A DNA stretch of 50,931 nt from assembly GCA_038093975.1 (NCBI GenBank), contig JBBPTG010000175.1, positions 1-50,931 on the forward strand, given 5' to 3'. Below, piece after piece: positions 1 through 10,326 of this stretch (within the stretch, counting starts at the first letter, position 1; the number at the start of each line of letters is the position of its first letter). Made by a program: the position numbers and the translations under genes. This DNA comes from Chalciporus piperatus. Its lineage: Eukaryota; Basidiomycota; Agaricomycetes; Boletales; Boletaceae. The notes beneath the pieces are model-generated. The model was given only the letters and a program-made list of their open reading frames with translations, ran no database searches and was not told the DNA's origin.

Positions 1-1697
1 CATCGCGTCAAGAACGCTGTCACTAGTGTCTATTCTACTAGGGTGTTATCCCTGAACGTGTCTGGAATCCAAAACTCTTGCCACCCGCTGTCTGGAATCC
101 AAATTCGTCGAGCTGTTTTCGCTCGTTGCTTTGCGCACACCGCTGCCAAGTGTATGAAATCCGAGTAGTCTGGAATCCAAATCGACAGAGCTGTTTTCGC
201 TCATTGCTACTTGAATAGCATTGTCTAGGATCCAAACCCATTGAGCTGCTTTCGCTCATCGTTATCAATCCTCACTGCTGTCTCAAGCACTCGAAGTCTG
301 GAATCGAATTCCATTGAGCTGTTGTCGCTCATCGCTCGAACAATCCCAAACCACTCGCCGTTTCGGTTATCTGTGAAGAAACCTACAGAAACCGTGAATT
401 TTTTTTTACCGGGGGGATTGTCAAGATCACATGAAACTCCTACTTCCATCGAGTATCGAGAAGGCCGATCGGGCCAAAGAACCATAGAGTTCCTCTGTGG
501 GTTCACCGTAGGGTTTGGTTCTCCGTAGGGTTTGTCTGGAATCCAAACCAAAGAGAGGAGGTAGTGGAATGGTAGTGACACGATGAAGTGTTGCGGGAAT
601 GCACACGAAGATGTGTTACCAATGAACACCAATGGAACGTGAAGTGACACAAGGAACACAAAGTGTTATGGCAATGACACAAGTGTTACGACAAGTGTTA
701 CGACAAGTGACACACTATGAACACGCTAGTGTGAAGAGTACAAGAGAGTACCAAGGGTACGAACAATAATGGTGTTAACCATAATCATTTTCTTCGCTCA
801 AAATCTCTTTCTCTCGCCCAAATTCCAAGCTGCAGTCGCTTGAAGAACCCAAATCTCTACCGAGAACGCGCATTTCTGAGGATTTCACAATCTTCACGCT
901 CATCACCACTCGCTTTAGCACTCGCTGCTGCAATTCTCATTGACACACTCGAGAAACGTGTTGATACAATCCAAGGAAACCTTTCTTACAAGGTTAGAAC
1001 CTTACGCAATCACAAATCTGATTGGTCGGAACGCTCTACGCTTGAAGCTTCCATATCCCATGACGAACACAAGGTGAATTACATCGTTGATTCATGCTTA
1101 CAAGGTCAAAACCTGAAATGCCTTGCGCATTGAAAGCTATGCGAAATCTGATCGCACGTGAAAACCAAGGTCTATTCTTGACATTGCACTGGATGCAATT
1201 AGAATTTCCCACGTCACACATCCGTTCACCCTGCGCTTACACAGCATGACTCAGAATTCTATTCGAGTCACAATTACAACTGCATGACAGTCGATCGAGT
1301 CAGACTGACGATGAAAATATCAATTGATTGGAAACCGTGCCGAGAACCGAAAAGGTATAAAGAGTGATGTTTTACGCTCTTGCTCTCCATTCACATCCAT
1401 CATTGAAACAATCATCACAATGAACTCACACGCCTTCGCCGCTGTCGTTCGCAATGTCGTCGCTCGCAACTATCGCAATGCTCGCACTCGCAGATACGTT
1501 GTCATCATCACATGCTGTTTCGCATTTCAACTATCCCAATTCCGGATTCTGAGAATCCTACCACCCATCCCCATCATCATGATTCTCGATATCATCATCA
1601 TCATCGCCGTTCATTGCACAATGTTCGTGCTGCTTCACAGGTTGATATCTTTGCAAGGTCTTGATCGTCTGGAATACGATCCATAGAGAGGAGGTAG
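1..1697 (+). mobile_element. Non-coding internal region of an LTR element, upstream of a Gypsy-1 LTR
   Basis: No convincing gene is seen. The stretch carries seven copies of a short motif, TCTGGAATCCAAA or a near variant, near 61, 91, 169, 223, 298, 534 and 1668. Several are followed by a block resembling GAGCTGTTTTCGCTCATTGCT. Runs of CATCATCATC and direct repeats of ACAAGTGTTACG are also present. It ends in a purine tract, AGAGAGGAGGTAG (1685-1697), directly against the TG of a Gypsy-1 LTR, which is how a polypurine tract meets a 3' LTR. I infer a non-autonomous element whose 5' part lies left of the window. The small open frames inside it look random. Confidence 0.45.
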
Positions 1698-2312
1698 TGT
1701 TACGAACGCTCAGTTCCTTATCCTAGTCTTTCCTACACTTACTACGTTTCTCTTTCACTTTTGCACTTAGTCGCTTTCTCTCCCTTTTCTGTTATCTTAT
1801 CTTATCAAGATCACATCACGTGACCTGCTGACATCAGCTAGGTCTAGCCTTTCGCTTACGTAACGTGGCTGTGCGTGGCTGTGCATCTTCCCCACTGTCC
1901 ATGACTCATACCGAGTCACCATGACTCAGACTCTTATTGACTCATTATGACTCACCGTGACTCATACTGACTCACGCTGACTCATCTCGCTTCCTAGTCA
2001 TATACGCTATTGGCTGTTACTCGCCATGACTCATATCTAGTCATACCTAGTCATATAGTTAAGGTTTACTAGTCATATAGTTAAGGTTTAGCCACAACAT
2101 GTACAAACACTGTCAATAGTATATAAACCCGGGTTGACAAGCACTGGCTCCCCAGTCTTGTTCTCCTGGAGTTTCCTCTTCTTGAACTTCATGGGCCAAG
2201 CGCTCCTGCTTGCCTAGTCTGATCCTCAGCTCTAGTTACTGAGTTGATGTGGTTTCGCTAGGGCATGTTGTCTGATGATAGCGCTAGCTCTTGATTGAGT
2301 TGAGTCGTTTCA
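1698..2312 (+). mobile_element. Gypsy-1 LTR, probable 3' LTR (615 bp)
   Basis: It starts TGTTACGAACGCTCAG and ends GAGTTGAGTCGTTTCA, matching five other copies in the window. The U3 part holds many TGACTCA sites (1902-2033), a TATATAAA box at 2120-2127 and a probable transcript start at AGTCTTGTTCT (2154-2164). The flanks GGTAG and GTAAC do not match, so it is not a solo LTR. The purine tract to its left makes it the 3' LTR of the element whose interior is 1-1697. It interrupts the RNase H region of the minus-strand Gypsy-1 at 2313. Confidence 0.8.
1902..2033 (+). promoter_or_regulatory. TGACTCA (Gcn4/AP-1-type bZIP) site cluster in LTR U3
   Basis: Perfect TGACTCA heptamers begin at 1902, 1922, 1938, 1948, 1958, 1968, 1978 and 2027. 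Five of them are spaced exactly 10 bp apart. TGACTCA is the established recognition core of fungal Gcn4/CpcA and of AP-1 bZIP factors. The TATA box lies about 90 bp further on. The same array is visible in the other Gypsy-1 LTRs, with copies lost in the 6298-6851 LTR. Confidence 0.6.
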
Positions 2313-4823
2313 GTAACAGGAACCTTCCAGATAATGTCTCCATTGTTCTAGACTTCTGATCACGCTTAGCATCTCTTTATCCGCGATAGGATAGTTGTGT
2401 TCTTCCGGTGACATGGAGTGGGAAGAGAATGCGAGGGGGTGCCATTTGTCTCCTTGTTCTATAGATAGAACAGCACCCGTGGTGTAATTAGATGCATCTG
2501 AAACGACTCAACTCAATCAAGAGCTAGCGCTATCATCAGACAACATGCCCTAGCGAAACCACATCAACTCAGTAACTAGAGCTGAGGATCAGACTAGGCA
2601 AGCAGGAGCGCTTGGCCCATGAAGTTCAAGAAGAGGAAACTCCAGGAGAACAAGACTGGGGAGCCAGTGCTTGTCAACCCGGGTTTATATACTATTGACA
2701 GTGTTTGTACATGTTGTGGCTAAACCTTAACTATATGACTAGGTATGACTAGATATGAGTCATGGCGAGTAACAGCCAATAGCGTATATGACTAGGAAGC
2801 GAGATGAGTCAGCGTGAGTCAGTATGAGTCACGGTGAGTCATAATGAGTCAATAAGAGTCTGAGTCATGGTGACTCGGTATGAGTCATGGACAGTGGGGA
2901 AGATGCACAGCCACGCACAGCCACGTTACGTAAGCGAAAGGCTAGACCTAGCTGATGTCAGCAGGTCACGTGATGTGATCTTGATAAGATAAGATAACAG
3001 AAAAGGGAGAGAAAGCGACTAAGTCCAAAAGTGAAAGAGAAACGTAGTAAGTGTAGGAAAGACTAGGATAAGGAACTGAGCGTTCGTAACAGCATCCGAT
3101 TCTAGACGGAAGCGTTTGTCATTGTCTGGGAAAGCGAGTATGGGAGCGGTGATGAACTTCTGTTTCAACGTGTTGAAGGCGTTCCGCTGTGCATCTTCCC
3201 ACGCGAATTTCACATCTTTCTTGGTAAGATCATTCAAGGGTCTAGCCACTTGCGCATAGTCCTGAATGAAGCGACGATAGAAATTTGCTAACCCAAGAAA
3301 ACTTCTGACACCTCTGACATTCGTCGGAGTTGGCCATTCGGTGATTGCCTTGACCTTATCGTCATCCATCCTGATTCCCTCGGAAGTAATTGTCATTCCC
3401 AAGAATTCTACTTCTTTGGTATGGAAGACACATTTCTCTGGTTTGACGAAAAGATCATTCTCTTCTAGGCGACGAAGGACTTCCTTGACTATTTTGGCAT
3501 GTACAGTAGGGTCATCGGATTTGGTAAAGATCATGATGTCATCAATGTAGACAACAACGGCGTCTTCCATGTCCGAGAAGATGTCGTTCATCATGGTCTG
3601 GAATGTTGCAGGAGAATTGCATAACCCGAAGTACATGACCAAGGGTTCGAAGGCGCCACGGAAGCACACGAATGCGGCTTTAGATTCATCGCCTTCTTTG
3701 ATGCGAATGTTGTTGTACCCCCAGCGCAAGTCCATTTTGGTAAACAGTCTTGCGCCTTTCAGTTTATCAACCAATTGGGAAATGAGGGGTAGCGGATAAT
3801 TGTTTTTCACCATATGTTCATTTAGATATCGGTAATCTTGAACCATGTGTTTCTTGCCATCTTTCTTAGGAACGAAGAACACGGGAGAGGTCTGCTCAGA
3901 TTTGGAAGGACGAATGTATCCTTTCTTGAGCTGATCATCAATGAATGCGCTGACTTCTTCTTGTTCCGTGACAGAGAGTGGGATAAGACGACCCTTTTTC
4001 GGCTTGTAGGTGTCTTTTAAGTCAATTGCATGATCCCACGGCTTACGGGTTGGCATGCGTTCAGATTCCTTTTTCTTGAACAGGTGAATATACTTGTGAT
4101 ATTCTTTTGGAACAAGCTCTTCCGGAGTCTTTTCCATTTTTGGTTCAGGTACCTCCCTCTTTGCGGTGTTGATGTGACGAAGGGAATTTCGTTCTTCATC
4201 ATCAAGTTGGCGTGCGAACGGTGGTTTATCTCGTAAAACGGAACAAGACCAAGGACAACGTGTCATGTGGACCGTTCCTTTGTTCCAATCTATCTCTGGA
4301 TTGTGTTGCTTCAGCCATGCGTATCCTAGTATCATCTGATTCTTTCCAAGCTCAGTGACTTCTGCAATGGCCTTCTCACGATGTCCGTTGAAATGGATAA
4401 TGATTTCCGCACAGTGTGTTATCTGTCCAGCGGAGTTATGTGTTCCGTCCACGTTGTATACCGTAAGCGGATGTCTGAGTTGCACGAGGGGTAATTTGAT
4501 TTTATCAGCCCATCTCCGATCAACGAAGATAGCATTAGCTCCTGAATCAAGAAGTGCCTCTGCTCGTGTGAAAGCAGACGGAAGGCGTTGCGAGGCAATG
4601 AAAGTAGATAACTTCAGTTCTCGGTCCGTCGTGCGAATGAAACGTGGTCCTGGGTTTTCGGAAAGATATCGGATTATGGAAACGGAATTAAGCACCTGAC
4701 TAGAGTCCAGGCCAAGCTCATGATCAACATGAGACCCCGTTTGACTGTGTGAATAGTTTACAGATTTTCCTAACGAGTTAGTTGCGGTCCGTTTGCCCAG
4801 ATCATTCAGGCCGCTTTGCCTTT
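2313..4823 (-). pseudogene. Gypsy-1 pol: protease, reverse transcriptase and partial RNase H, split by a solo LTR
   Basis: This is the polyprotein of a Ty3/Gypsy chromovirus, read leftward. The aspartic protease has LLDSGA near residue 50 of the 4695-3092 segment. The reverse transcriptase has YIDD at 3538-3549 and the NFYRRFIQ motif after it. RNase H begins with RLESDA and is cut at 3092 by a solo LTR. It resumes at 2498 in the same frame with SNYTTGAVLS and later WHPLAFSSHSM and YPIADKEML, then is cut again at 2313 by another LTR. No integrase of this copy is in the window. The pol frame is open through the gag stop and lies in the -1 frame relative to gag, so a separate start codon is not needed. 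Confidence 0.85.
2499..3091 (-). mobile_element. Solo Gypsy-1 LTR with target duplication GCATC
   Basis: A complete LTR (TG...CA on the minus strand) is flanked by GCATC at 2494-2498 and again at 3092-3096. Removing the LTR and one duplication joins the RNase H reading frame with no loss. This is the signature of an element that inserted into pol and then lost its interior by LTR-LTR recombination. It belongs to the same family as its host. Confidence 0.92.
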
Positions 4824-5915
4824 TCCCTTCATTTCGATATCTTTCATATCGTAGAAGTAAGCCTTCATTTCGTCGAATGAACGGCCTTCAAGAGCACTAG
4901 ATTCGGTAGACAGTTCTCTCACCTGTCTCTTCTGAAGTTTGCAGGCACGTTTGTGTTCGCCTCGTGACCAACCACAGTTCTTGCATTTGGTACTAGGTAC
5001 CGGACATTGCTGTTTCGGATGTCCCGGTTTCCCACAGTTCCAACAATTTCCTTGTTTTTTCTCTTTGAAATTGCTTGCGGCCGCCTTTACGACAGATGGT
5101 GCTTCTTCTTCTTCTATCTCGCCTTCTTCGATTTCGGCAGAACCTATATCCATTGGGGCACCACGACCCGGTTGTGTGCCCGTGTTGGTATATTTATATC
5201 GCAGGGTATCACCTGCGGTTCCTGTCTTGATCATGGAGATCAGCTGTTTTCTTCCTGCAAGGAGGCGTAGTTCTTCGACATATGTGTCATATTTGTCGAG
5301 CCGTCCCTTCTCCATTAGGATCCGATGTGTGATCTCTGGATCTGCGTTTAGCTCTAGGAGTTCGATGTGTCTCGCGTCGTTCCAATCGTCCATAAGGCGA
5401 TGAGTCTGGAACGTGGTAAGGAATTTCTCCATAGACATCTTGCCCTGTTTCAGATTCTTGATCTGATTGCGGTGGTATTCCACTTCGTTACCCGAGCGGA
5501 ATTGATTGGTGATTCTTTTATAGAACTCGGCGGAAGTATACGTGGTTCCATTTTCCAAGATGTCATGTGTCATGGCTCGTGAGAAAGTAGCGGCGTCTCC
5601 TCCTGTCATTCGACTAAGGATAGCTCTGATCGCCGTCATCCCGGTTAACACGGTGTTGTTTTCATCTAGCCATGCGCGGACTCTTGTCCACCATTCTTCG
5701 AATTTCTTTCCTCTAGCTCTGTCATAGTCTCCTGGATCTTTGACGATCTTGGATAATTTAGGTCCGCTAGGTCCGACCGTAGGAGCTGGTATTGCGCCAG
5801 GCACTTGAATGGCTTGTACTTGCGCTTCAAGCTGCAAGATATTATTGTTTAGATTTTGATTTACCCTCTGAGCGTTGGTAAGCTGATCCGTCATAGTTTC
5901 TAACGCGAGTCTCAA
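4806..5915 (-). CDS. gag: Gypsy-1 Gag (capsid/nucleocapsid)
   Basis: An intact 369-residue Gag. It begins with a coiled-coil-like stretch (residues about 1-35, heptad-like Leu/Gln/Asn) and a Pro-rich linker. The capsid-type region follows (residues about 65-225), including FEEWWTRVRAWL and a section resembling retrotransposon Gag domains. An acidic linker precedes a CX2CX4HX4C zinc knuckle, CWNCGKPGHPKQQC, and a second Cys/His cluster, CKNCGWSRGEHKRAC. Gag packages element RNA in cytoplasmic particles. Its last codons contain the slippery heptamer that leads into pol. The leader upstream (5916-6297) joins it to the 5' LTR. Confidence 0.88.
   Translation of the reverse strand: MRLALETMTDQLTNAQRVNQNLNNNILQLEAQVQAIQVPGAIPAPTVGPSGPKLSKIVKDPGDYDRARGKKFEEWWTRVRAWLDENNTVLTGMTAIRAILSRMTGGDAATFSRAMTHDILENGTTYTSAEFYKRITNQFRSGNEVEYHRNQIKNLKQGKMSMEKFLTTFQTHRLMDDWNDARHIELLELNADPEITHRILMEKGRLDKYDTYVEELRLLAGRKQLISMIKTGTAGDTLRYKYTNTGTQPGRGAPMDIGSAEIEEGEIEEEEAPSVVKAAASNFKEKKQGNCWNCGKPGHPKQQCPVPSTKCKNCGWSRGEHKRACKLQKRQVRELSTESSALEGRSFDEMKAYFYDMKDIEMKGKGKAA
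4821..4827 (-). promoter_or_regulatory. -1 ribosomal frameshift heptamer GGGAAAA (Gag-Pol)
   Basis: On the minus strand the heptamer reads G GGA AAA in the Gag frame (codons 364 and 365), fitting X XXY YYZ exactly. The Gag stop follows 12 nt after it at 4808-4806. The -1 frame is open from this point without a stop into the protease at 4695. A short possible stem (GCGG pairing with CCGC) lies just downstream. Frameshifting is inferred, not shown. Confidence 0.65.
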
Positions 5916-6297
5916 CTGTGTTCCAAGATCCCATATGGACGCGTCACGATGTCCGAGAATGCCTGTTAAGGCAGCTCGATCTCGATGAGCATGTACACGA
6001 ACGATGGCGATGAGTGACTGGCAGGCTCGACAATGTAGACAATGATGAGCTGACTGGCAAGCTCGACGACGACCGATTTGCTGACCGAGTTATCTTCAGC
6101 AATGAGGACGATGGTGAGCTGGCTGGCAGACTCAACGCGGACGACGATATGTTTTGCTGACCGGTTATCTTCAGCGACGACGAAGCACGTTTCTCGATTG
6201 TGCTGGTACCCACTTGCGACGACGGTGAAGTAGCATACGATGAGTGCGGCAGCGACGAGACGCTGGGGCAGAGAATTATTAAGAAGTCTTGTTCTAA
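5916..6297 (-). mobile_element. Gypsy-1 5' leader with self-priming binding site
   Basis: This lies between the 5' LTR and the Gag start. Two bases after the LTR comes AGAACAAGACT (6295-6285 on the minus strand), complementary to the proposed transcript start AGTCTTGTTCT inside the LTR. The rest consists of imperfect repeats around GTCGAGCTTGCCAGTCAGC. An open frame from inside the LTR runs through most of the leader (6346-5966). It is also open in the duplicated copy, but I do not treat it as a gene. Confidence 0.65.
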
Positions 6298-6851
6298 TGA
6301 AACGACTCAACTCAATCAATGAGTTAGCGCTTGCATCAGACAACATGCCCTAGTGGAACCACATCAACTCAGTAACTAGAGCTGAGGATCAGACTAGGCA
6401 AGCAGGAGCGCTTGGCCCATGAAGTTCAAGAAGAGGAAACTCCAGGAGAACAAGACTGGGGAGCCAGTGCTTGTCAACCTGGGTTTATATACTATTGACA
6501 GTGTTTGTACATGTTGTGGCTAAACCTTAACTATATGACTAGGTATGACTAGATATGAGTCATGGCGAGTAACAGCCAATAGCGTATATGACTAGGAAGC
6601 GAGATGAGTCAGCGTGAGTCAATAAGAGTCTGAGTCATGGACAGTGGGGAAGATGCACAGCCACGCACAGCCACATTACATAAGCGAAAGGCTAGACCTA
6701 GCTGATGTCAGCAGTTCACGTGATGTGATCTTGATAAGATAAGATAACAGAAAAGGGAGAGAAAGCGACTAAGTCCAAAAGTGAAAGAGAAACATAGTAA
6801 GCGTAGTGAAGTGTAGGAGAGACTAGGATAAGGAACTGAGCGTTCGTAACA
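6298..6851 (-). mobile_element. Gypsy-1 5' LTR (554 bp, with internal deletions)
   Basis: This is the 5' LTR of the minus-strand Gypsy-1 whose gag follows to the left. It is shorter than its relatives because part of the TGACTCA array is missing. The flanks differ (TCTAA left, AAAAG right), as expected for one end of a longer element. To the right it meets Gypsy-2 reverse transcriptase at 6852, so Gypsy-1 inserted into Gypsy-2. The same junction recurs inverted at 34698/34699. Confidence 0.88.
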
Positions 6852-9800
6852 AAAAGTGCAGTTTTGCTGTAGATTCCGTAGATTTCTTGGGAATGGTTAT
6901 CTCCCAGAAAGGCATAGAGATCGACACTTCAAAGGTGCAGGCTATTTTGGATTGGCCGGCACCAACTCGGTTGAAAGGTGTTCAGTCCTTTTTAGGATTG
7001 GCTAACTTCTATCGACGCTTCATTCAGGGCTTCACTGACATTGCTCACCCCTTAAATGACCTTACCAAAAAGGACACACCATACCGGTGGGGACCGGAGC
7101 AACAGCAAGCTTTTGACAAACTGAAGCAGCAATTTACTACCGCTCCACTTTTAGCATATCCTGACCGCTCCAAAGAAGTCAGAGTAGAAACGGACGCTAG
7201 TGATATTGCAATGGGAGCTGTGCTCTCGGTTAAATGTGATGATGGCCTCTGGAGGCCTTGTGCCTTCATTTCCCATTCCTTTAGTTCTGCTGAGAAGAAC
7301 TACCCGGTTTATGACAAGGAGCTTCTAGCTGTCATTCGGGCTTTGCAGGAATGGAGACATTATGAACATTTCGAGATTTGGACTGATCACAAGAATCTCG
7401 AATATTGGAAATCTCCCCAAACTCTGAGCCCACGTCAAGCACGCTGGAACGTGTTGCTTTCAGAGTATAATTACTCGATTATTTATAAACCTGGTGCTAC
7501 AAATGGAAGGGCTGATGCTTTATCCCGTCGAGAAGACCATGGAGAAGCAGATCCCGACCATAACAAAAATATTACTGTACTTCCCGCTTCTGTTTTTATT
7601 AATACCGTTACTCTTTCTTCACCTATTTATGACGAAATACAAAATGAATCAGAAAAAAATAAAAAATGATACTCTAGATGGCTTCGTTTTTGACGAGGGG
7701 TCTATAGTATTGAAAAATGATAAAAATAAGGTTTTTGTACCTATTTCTTTACGTACTAAACTTCTTACACTACTCCATGATTCTCCTATTGGTGGCCACG
7801 GTGGTCAAGGACGTACTTTACATCTAGTTACCCGTTATTTCTCGTGGTCTGGTGTCACAAAGGATGTTCAAACTTACGTAGAACATTGTCAGACGTGCGC
7901 CCTCACGAAGGGAAAGTCAACTGCACAAGCTGGCAAACTAATTCCCCTTCCGGTTCCGAAAGAACCTTGGAAGGATATATCTATAGACTTTACCACGGGT
8001 TTTCCTAAATCACGTGGCTTTGATTCTATTTGTGTTATCATAGATCGATTTTTTAAAGAAGGCGAATTTATCGCTTGTAAAAAGACAATTTCTTCGAAAG
8101 AATGAGCTATTCTATTTAGAGACAATGTTTGGTGTAGACACGGACTTCCCTCTTCGATTGTTTCCGATTGAGGACCGCAATTTGCGTCGGAGTTTACTTC
8201 ACAGCTTTGCACCCTTCTAGGAATAGAACAGAAGCTGTCAACCGCTTATCACCCCCAAACTGATGGCCAAACGGAGCATATGAACCGAGAACCCCAGCAG
8301 TATCTCCACGCTTACATGGCTAAACATCAAACGGAATGGGCTGATTGGCTGAAGATAGCACAGTTCCATCATAATTCCTCCCTTTCCACTGCCACCGGAA
8401 CAATCCCCTTCGCTCTAACAAAAAACTATTTCCCACGCATGGGATTCGAAGGCGACTCATCTCCAGCTGGGGCATTCTTAGAGAAATGTGAAAAGGCACA
8501 CAAAGAAGTTGAGCAGGCGTTAGAAGAAACTCAGAACCGTATGAAAGAGCAAGCGGACAAGCATCGGTCCGAAGCTCCAAATTATCAAATTGGCGATTTC
8601 GTTATGTTATCCACGGACAACCTCAAATTACCTTATCCTTCCAAACAAAACTGGATTGGACCTAGTGTTGTCAGGTCCAGTCCTAGGACTGTCAAAAGAC
8701 CAAGAACCCAACCCAACTTAGACCGTCGGCAACTGTTAATTGCAACTGGTTGCAACTGGTCTTTGATGGTCTTGGTCTTGGTCCTCCATTTTGACAGGAC
8801 CAAAAATTCTACAAAAAACCAGTTGCAACCGGTTGCAACCGATGCACAGCCACCCCTTATATATTACCCAATTTTCCCTGATTTTTCCTGATTTTTCCCA
8901 AGTTTTTCTGACTTTATTGGATGTTTTGATGAGATATTGAGGTTAGCTGATGATAATATTAATTGACATGTCATACAATTCATTCTATCATGTATATACA
9001 CTCATTGAGTCACATATTGATGTATATTTGATTAGTATGTGTTGAGAATTGAGTCTATGATTGGTCTTGCCGTCACACGTAATTTGATAATATCTCATGT
9101 ATCACTACAAAAAACATGCTGTTTTGAAATGGTCATATCTCTATGGCGTGTGAACCGTTTTGTTTGACCCAGAGACCGATTTGTGGCCAGGAACCAACAC
9201 TATTTTTAATTTCTCTCACGCTAAGCGAAATATCGGTTGTAACCGGTCCTAACCAGTTACAACCGATAAAGAACCATTTAGGACCAGTCTTGATCAGTTT
9301 GGTTTGGTTTTTTCTGATTTCCCGATTAGAAAAGACCGGTTACAGTCCGGTCCTTCCCAAATAAGGCAAAAGACCGGACCGGACCAGACTTTCAATCACT
9401 AATTGGACCTTATCAGATCACGAAGGTTCTTCCAAATGCAGTTACACTCGACTTGCCTAATTCCATGCATATACATCCCACGGTTAACGTCAAACGAGTC
9501 AAACCGGCTCGAGAACCATTGAAGGAGCAACTGGTCCGTCTTCCGGATCTGGTAATAGTCAACCAAGAAGGAGAGGAAGAATATGAGGTGGACTACATAC
9601 ATAGTGAAGTCTCAGGTTAAACAAGGACAGTTAGAATACCTCGTTCATTGGAAAGAATGGGATATATCAGACCGTACATGGGAAAAGGCAGCGCATTTGT
9701 CAAATGCACCCGAAGCTGTCAAAGCTTTTCACAAAAAGCACCCGTCCGCCCCACGCTGCATTAACATGACCATGGGAAATTTCTCTGCCTTGTTTCAAAA

Positions 9801-9875
9801 ATACAAAAATCTGACAGAGATTCCTGAGCGGAAATTGCCGAATCGCCTGGAATGCGATGTCTAAAGCGGGGATAG
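6852..9875 (+). pseudogene. Gypsy-2 pol relic: RT end, RNase H, integrase, chromodomain
   Basis: Compared with the intact relative at 38534-40239, this copy is broken in several ways. It begins mid-RT at the Gypsy-1 insertion. RNase H is intact, with ETDASD, DKELLAVIRAL and WTDHKNLEY (6887-7669). One extra A in a run near 7653-7659 shifts the frame after NESEK. A TGA at 8103-8105 replaces a Leu codon, and TGA near 8169 replaces the Arg of the SDRG motif. A hAT-like element is inserted at 8663-9401. A 4-nt insertion, CATA, near 9598 shifts the frame before the chromodomain (YLVHWKEWDISDRTWEKA). The purine tract GCGGGGATAG precedes the 3' LTR. Confidence 0.9.
8663..9401. mobile_element. hAT-like non-autonomous element with 8-bp target duplication ATTGGACC
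   Basis: The element starts TAGTG and ends CACTA. It is flanked by ATTGGACC at 8655-8662 and 9402-9409. The intact Gypsy-2 relative has a single copy of this site, so the empty site is visible in the window. The interior is rich in GGTTGCAACCGGTTGCAAC-like palindromes and ACCGGTCC repeats, with no coding capacity. TAGTG/CACTA ends with an 8-bp duplication are typical of hAT elements. Confidence 0.88.
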
Positions 9876-10325
9876 TGTTATAGTATTTAAAAACTTTTCA
9901 AACTTTTGCCTTCAACAGTATTCGAACACTGGACTTTGTCTACAAGTTAGGGGACAAGCCGGATTCATCTTTATCCGCTCCGGTAGTCCCTGTAGCATTA
10001 CGTAATATATTACATAATCAGGTCACGTGACAAAGGTCCAGACTTAGATGAGTCAGCAATGATGTCATGGCCTAGACCCTAGTCCGTGCCTGGTACCTTT
10101 TCTTATCATCGGATCATTTACATTATTTATCTTCCCTTTGTGTTTTCCTTATTCGGCTGTTGGTCTGTGCGCACTTCTCAATAGTATATAAGTAGCCCTG
10201 TACTTATCACAGACCCCAGTCTAATCCATTTGTTGCTTCACCGCAATTAAGTTTTAGTACTCAGCTTAGTCTTTCGCAAGGTCTAGTGTACCTAAGTCCC
10301 TGCTGTGTTGTGAGCAATCATAAGA
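9876..10325 (+). mobile_element. Gypsy-2 3' LTR (450 bp)
   Basis: It starts TGTTATAGTATTTAAAA right after the pol purine tract and ends CAATCATAAGA, where other copies end CATAACA, so the final CA is mutated. It contains TCACGTGAC, GATGAGTCAGC, TGATGTCA and the TATA-like CAATAGTATATAAG. The matching inverted copy is 33183-33633. Confidence 0.9.
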
Positions 10326-10326
10326 G

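Noticed and set aside
1324..1686. 120-codon plus frame with Ile-rich hydrophobic stretch
   Set aside because: The hydrophobic run comes from CATCATCATC repeats in non-coding element DNA.
1698..3091. A single large palindromic element formed by two inverted LTRs
   Set aside because: The minus LTR has its own GCATC duplication and the DNA between the LTRs is RNase H of the host element, so these are two separate insertions.
5966..6346. 126-codon minus frame running from the LTR through the Gypsy-1 leader, also open at 35234-35620
   Set aside because: It starts inside the LTR and its presence in both places is explained by the duplication; no independent support.
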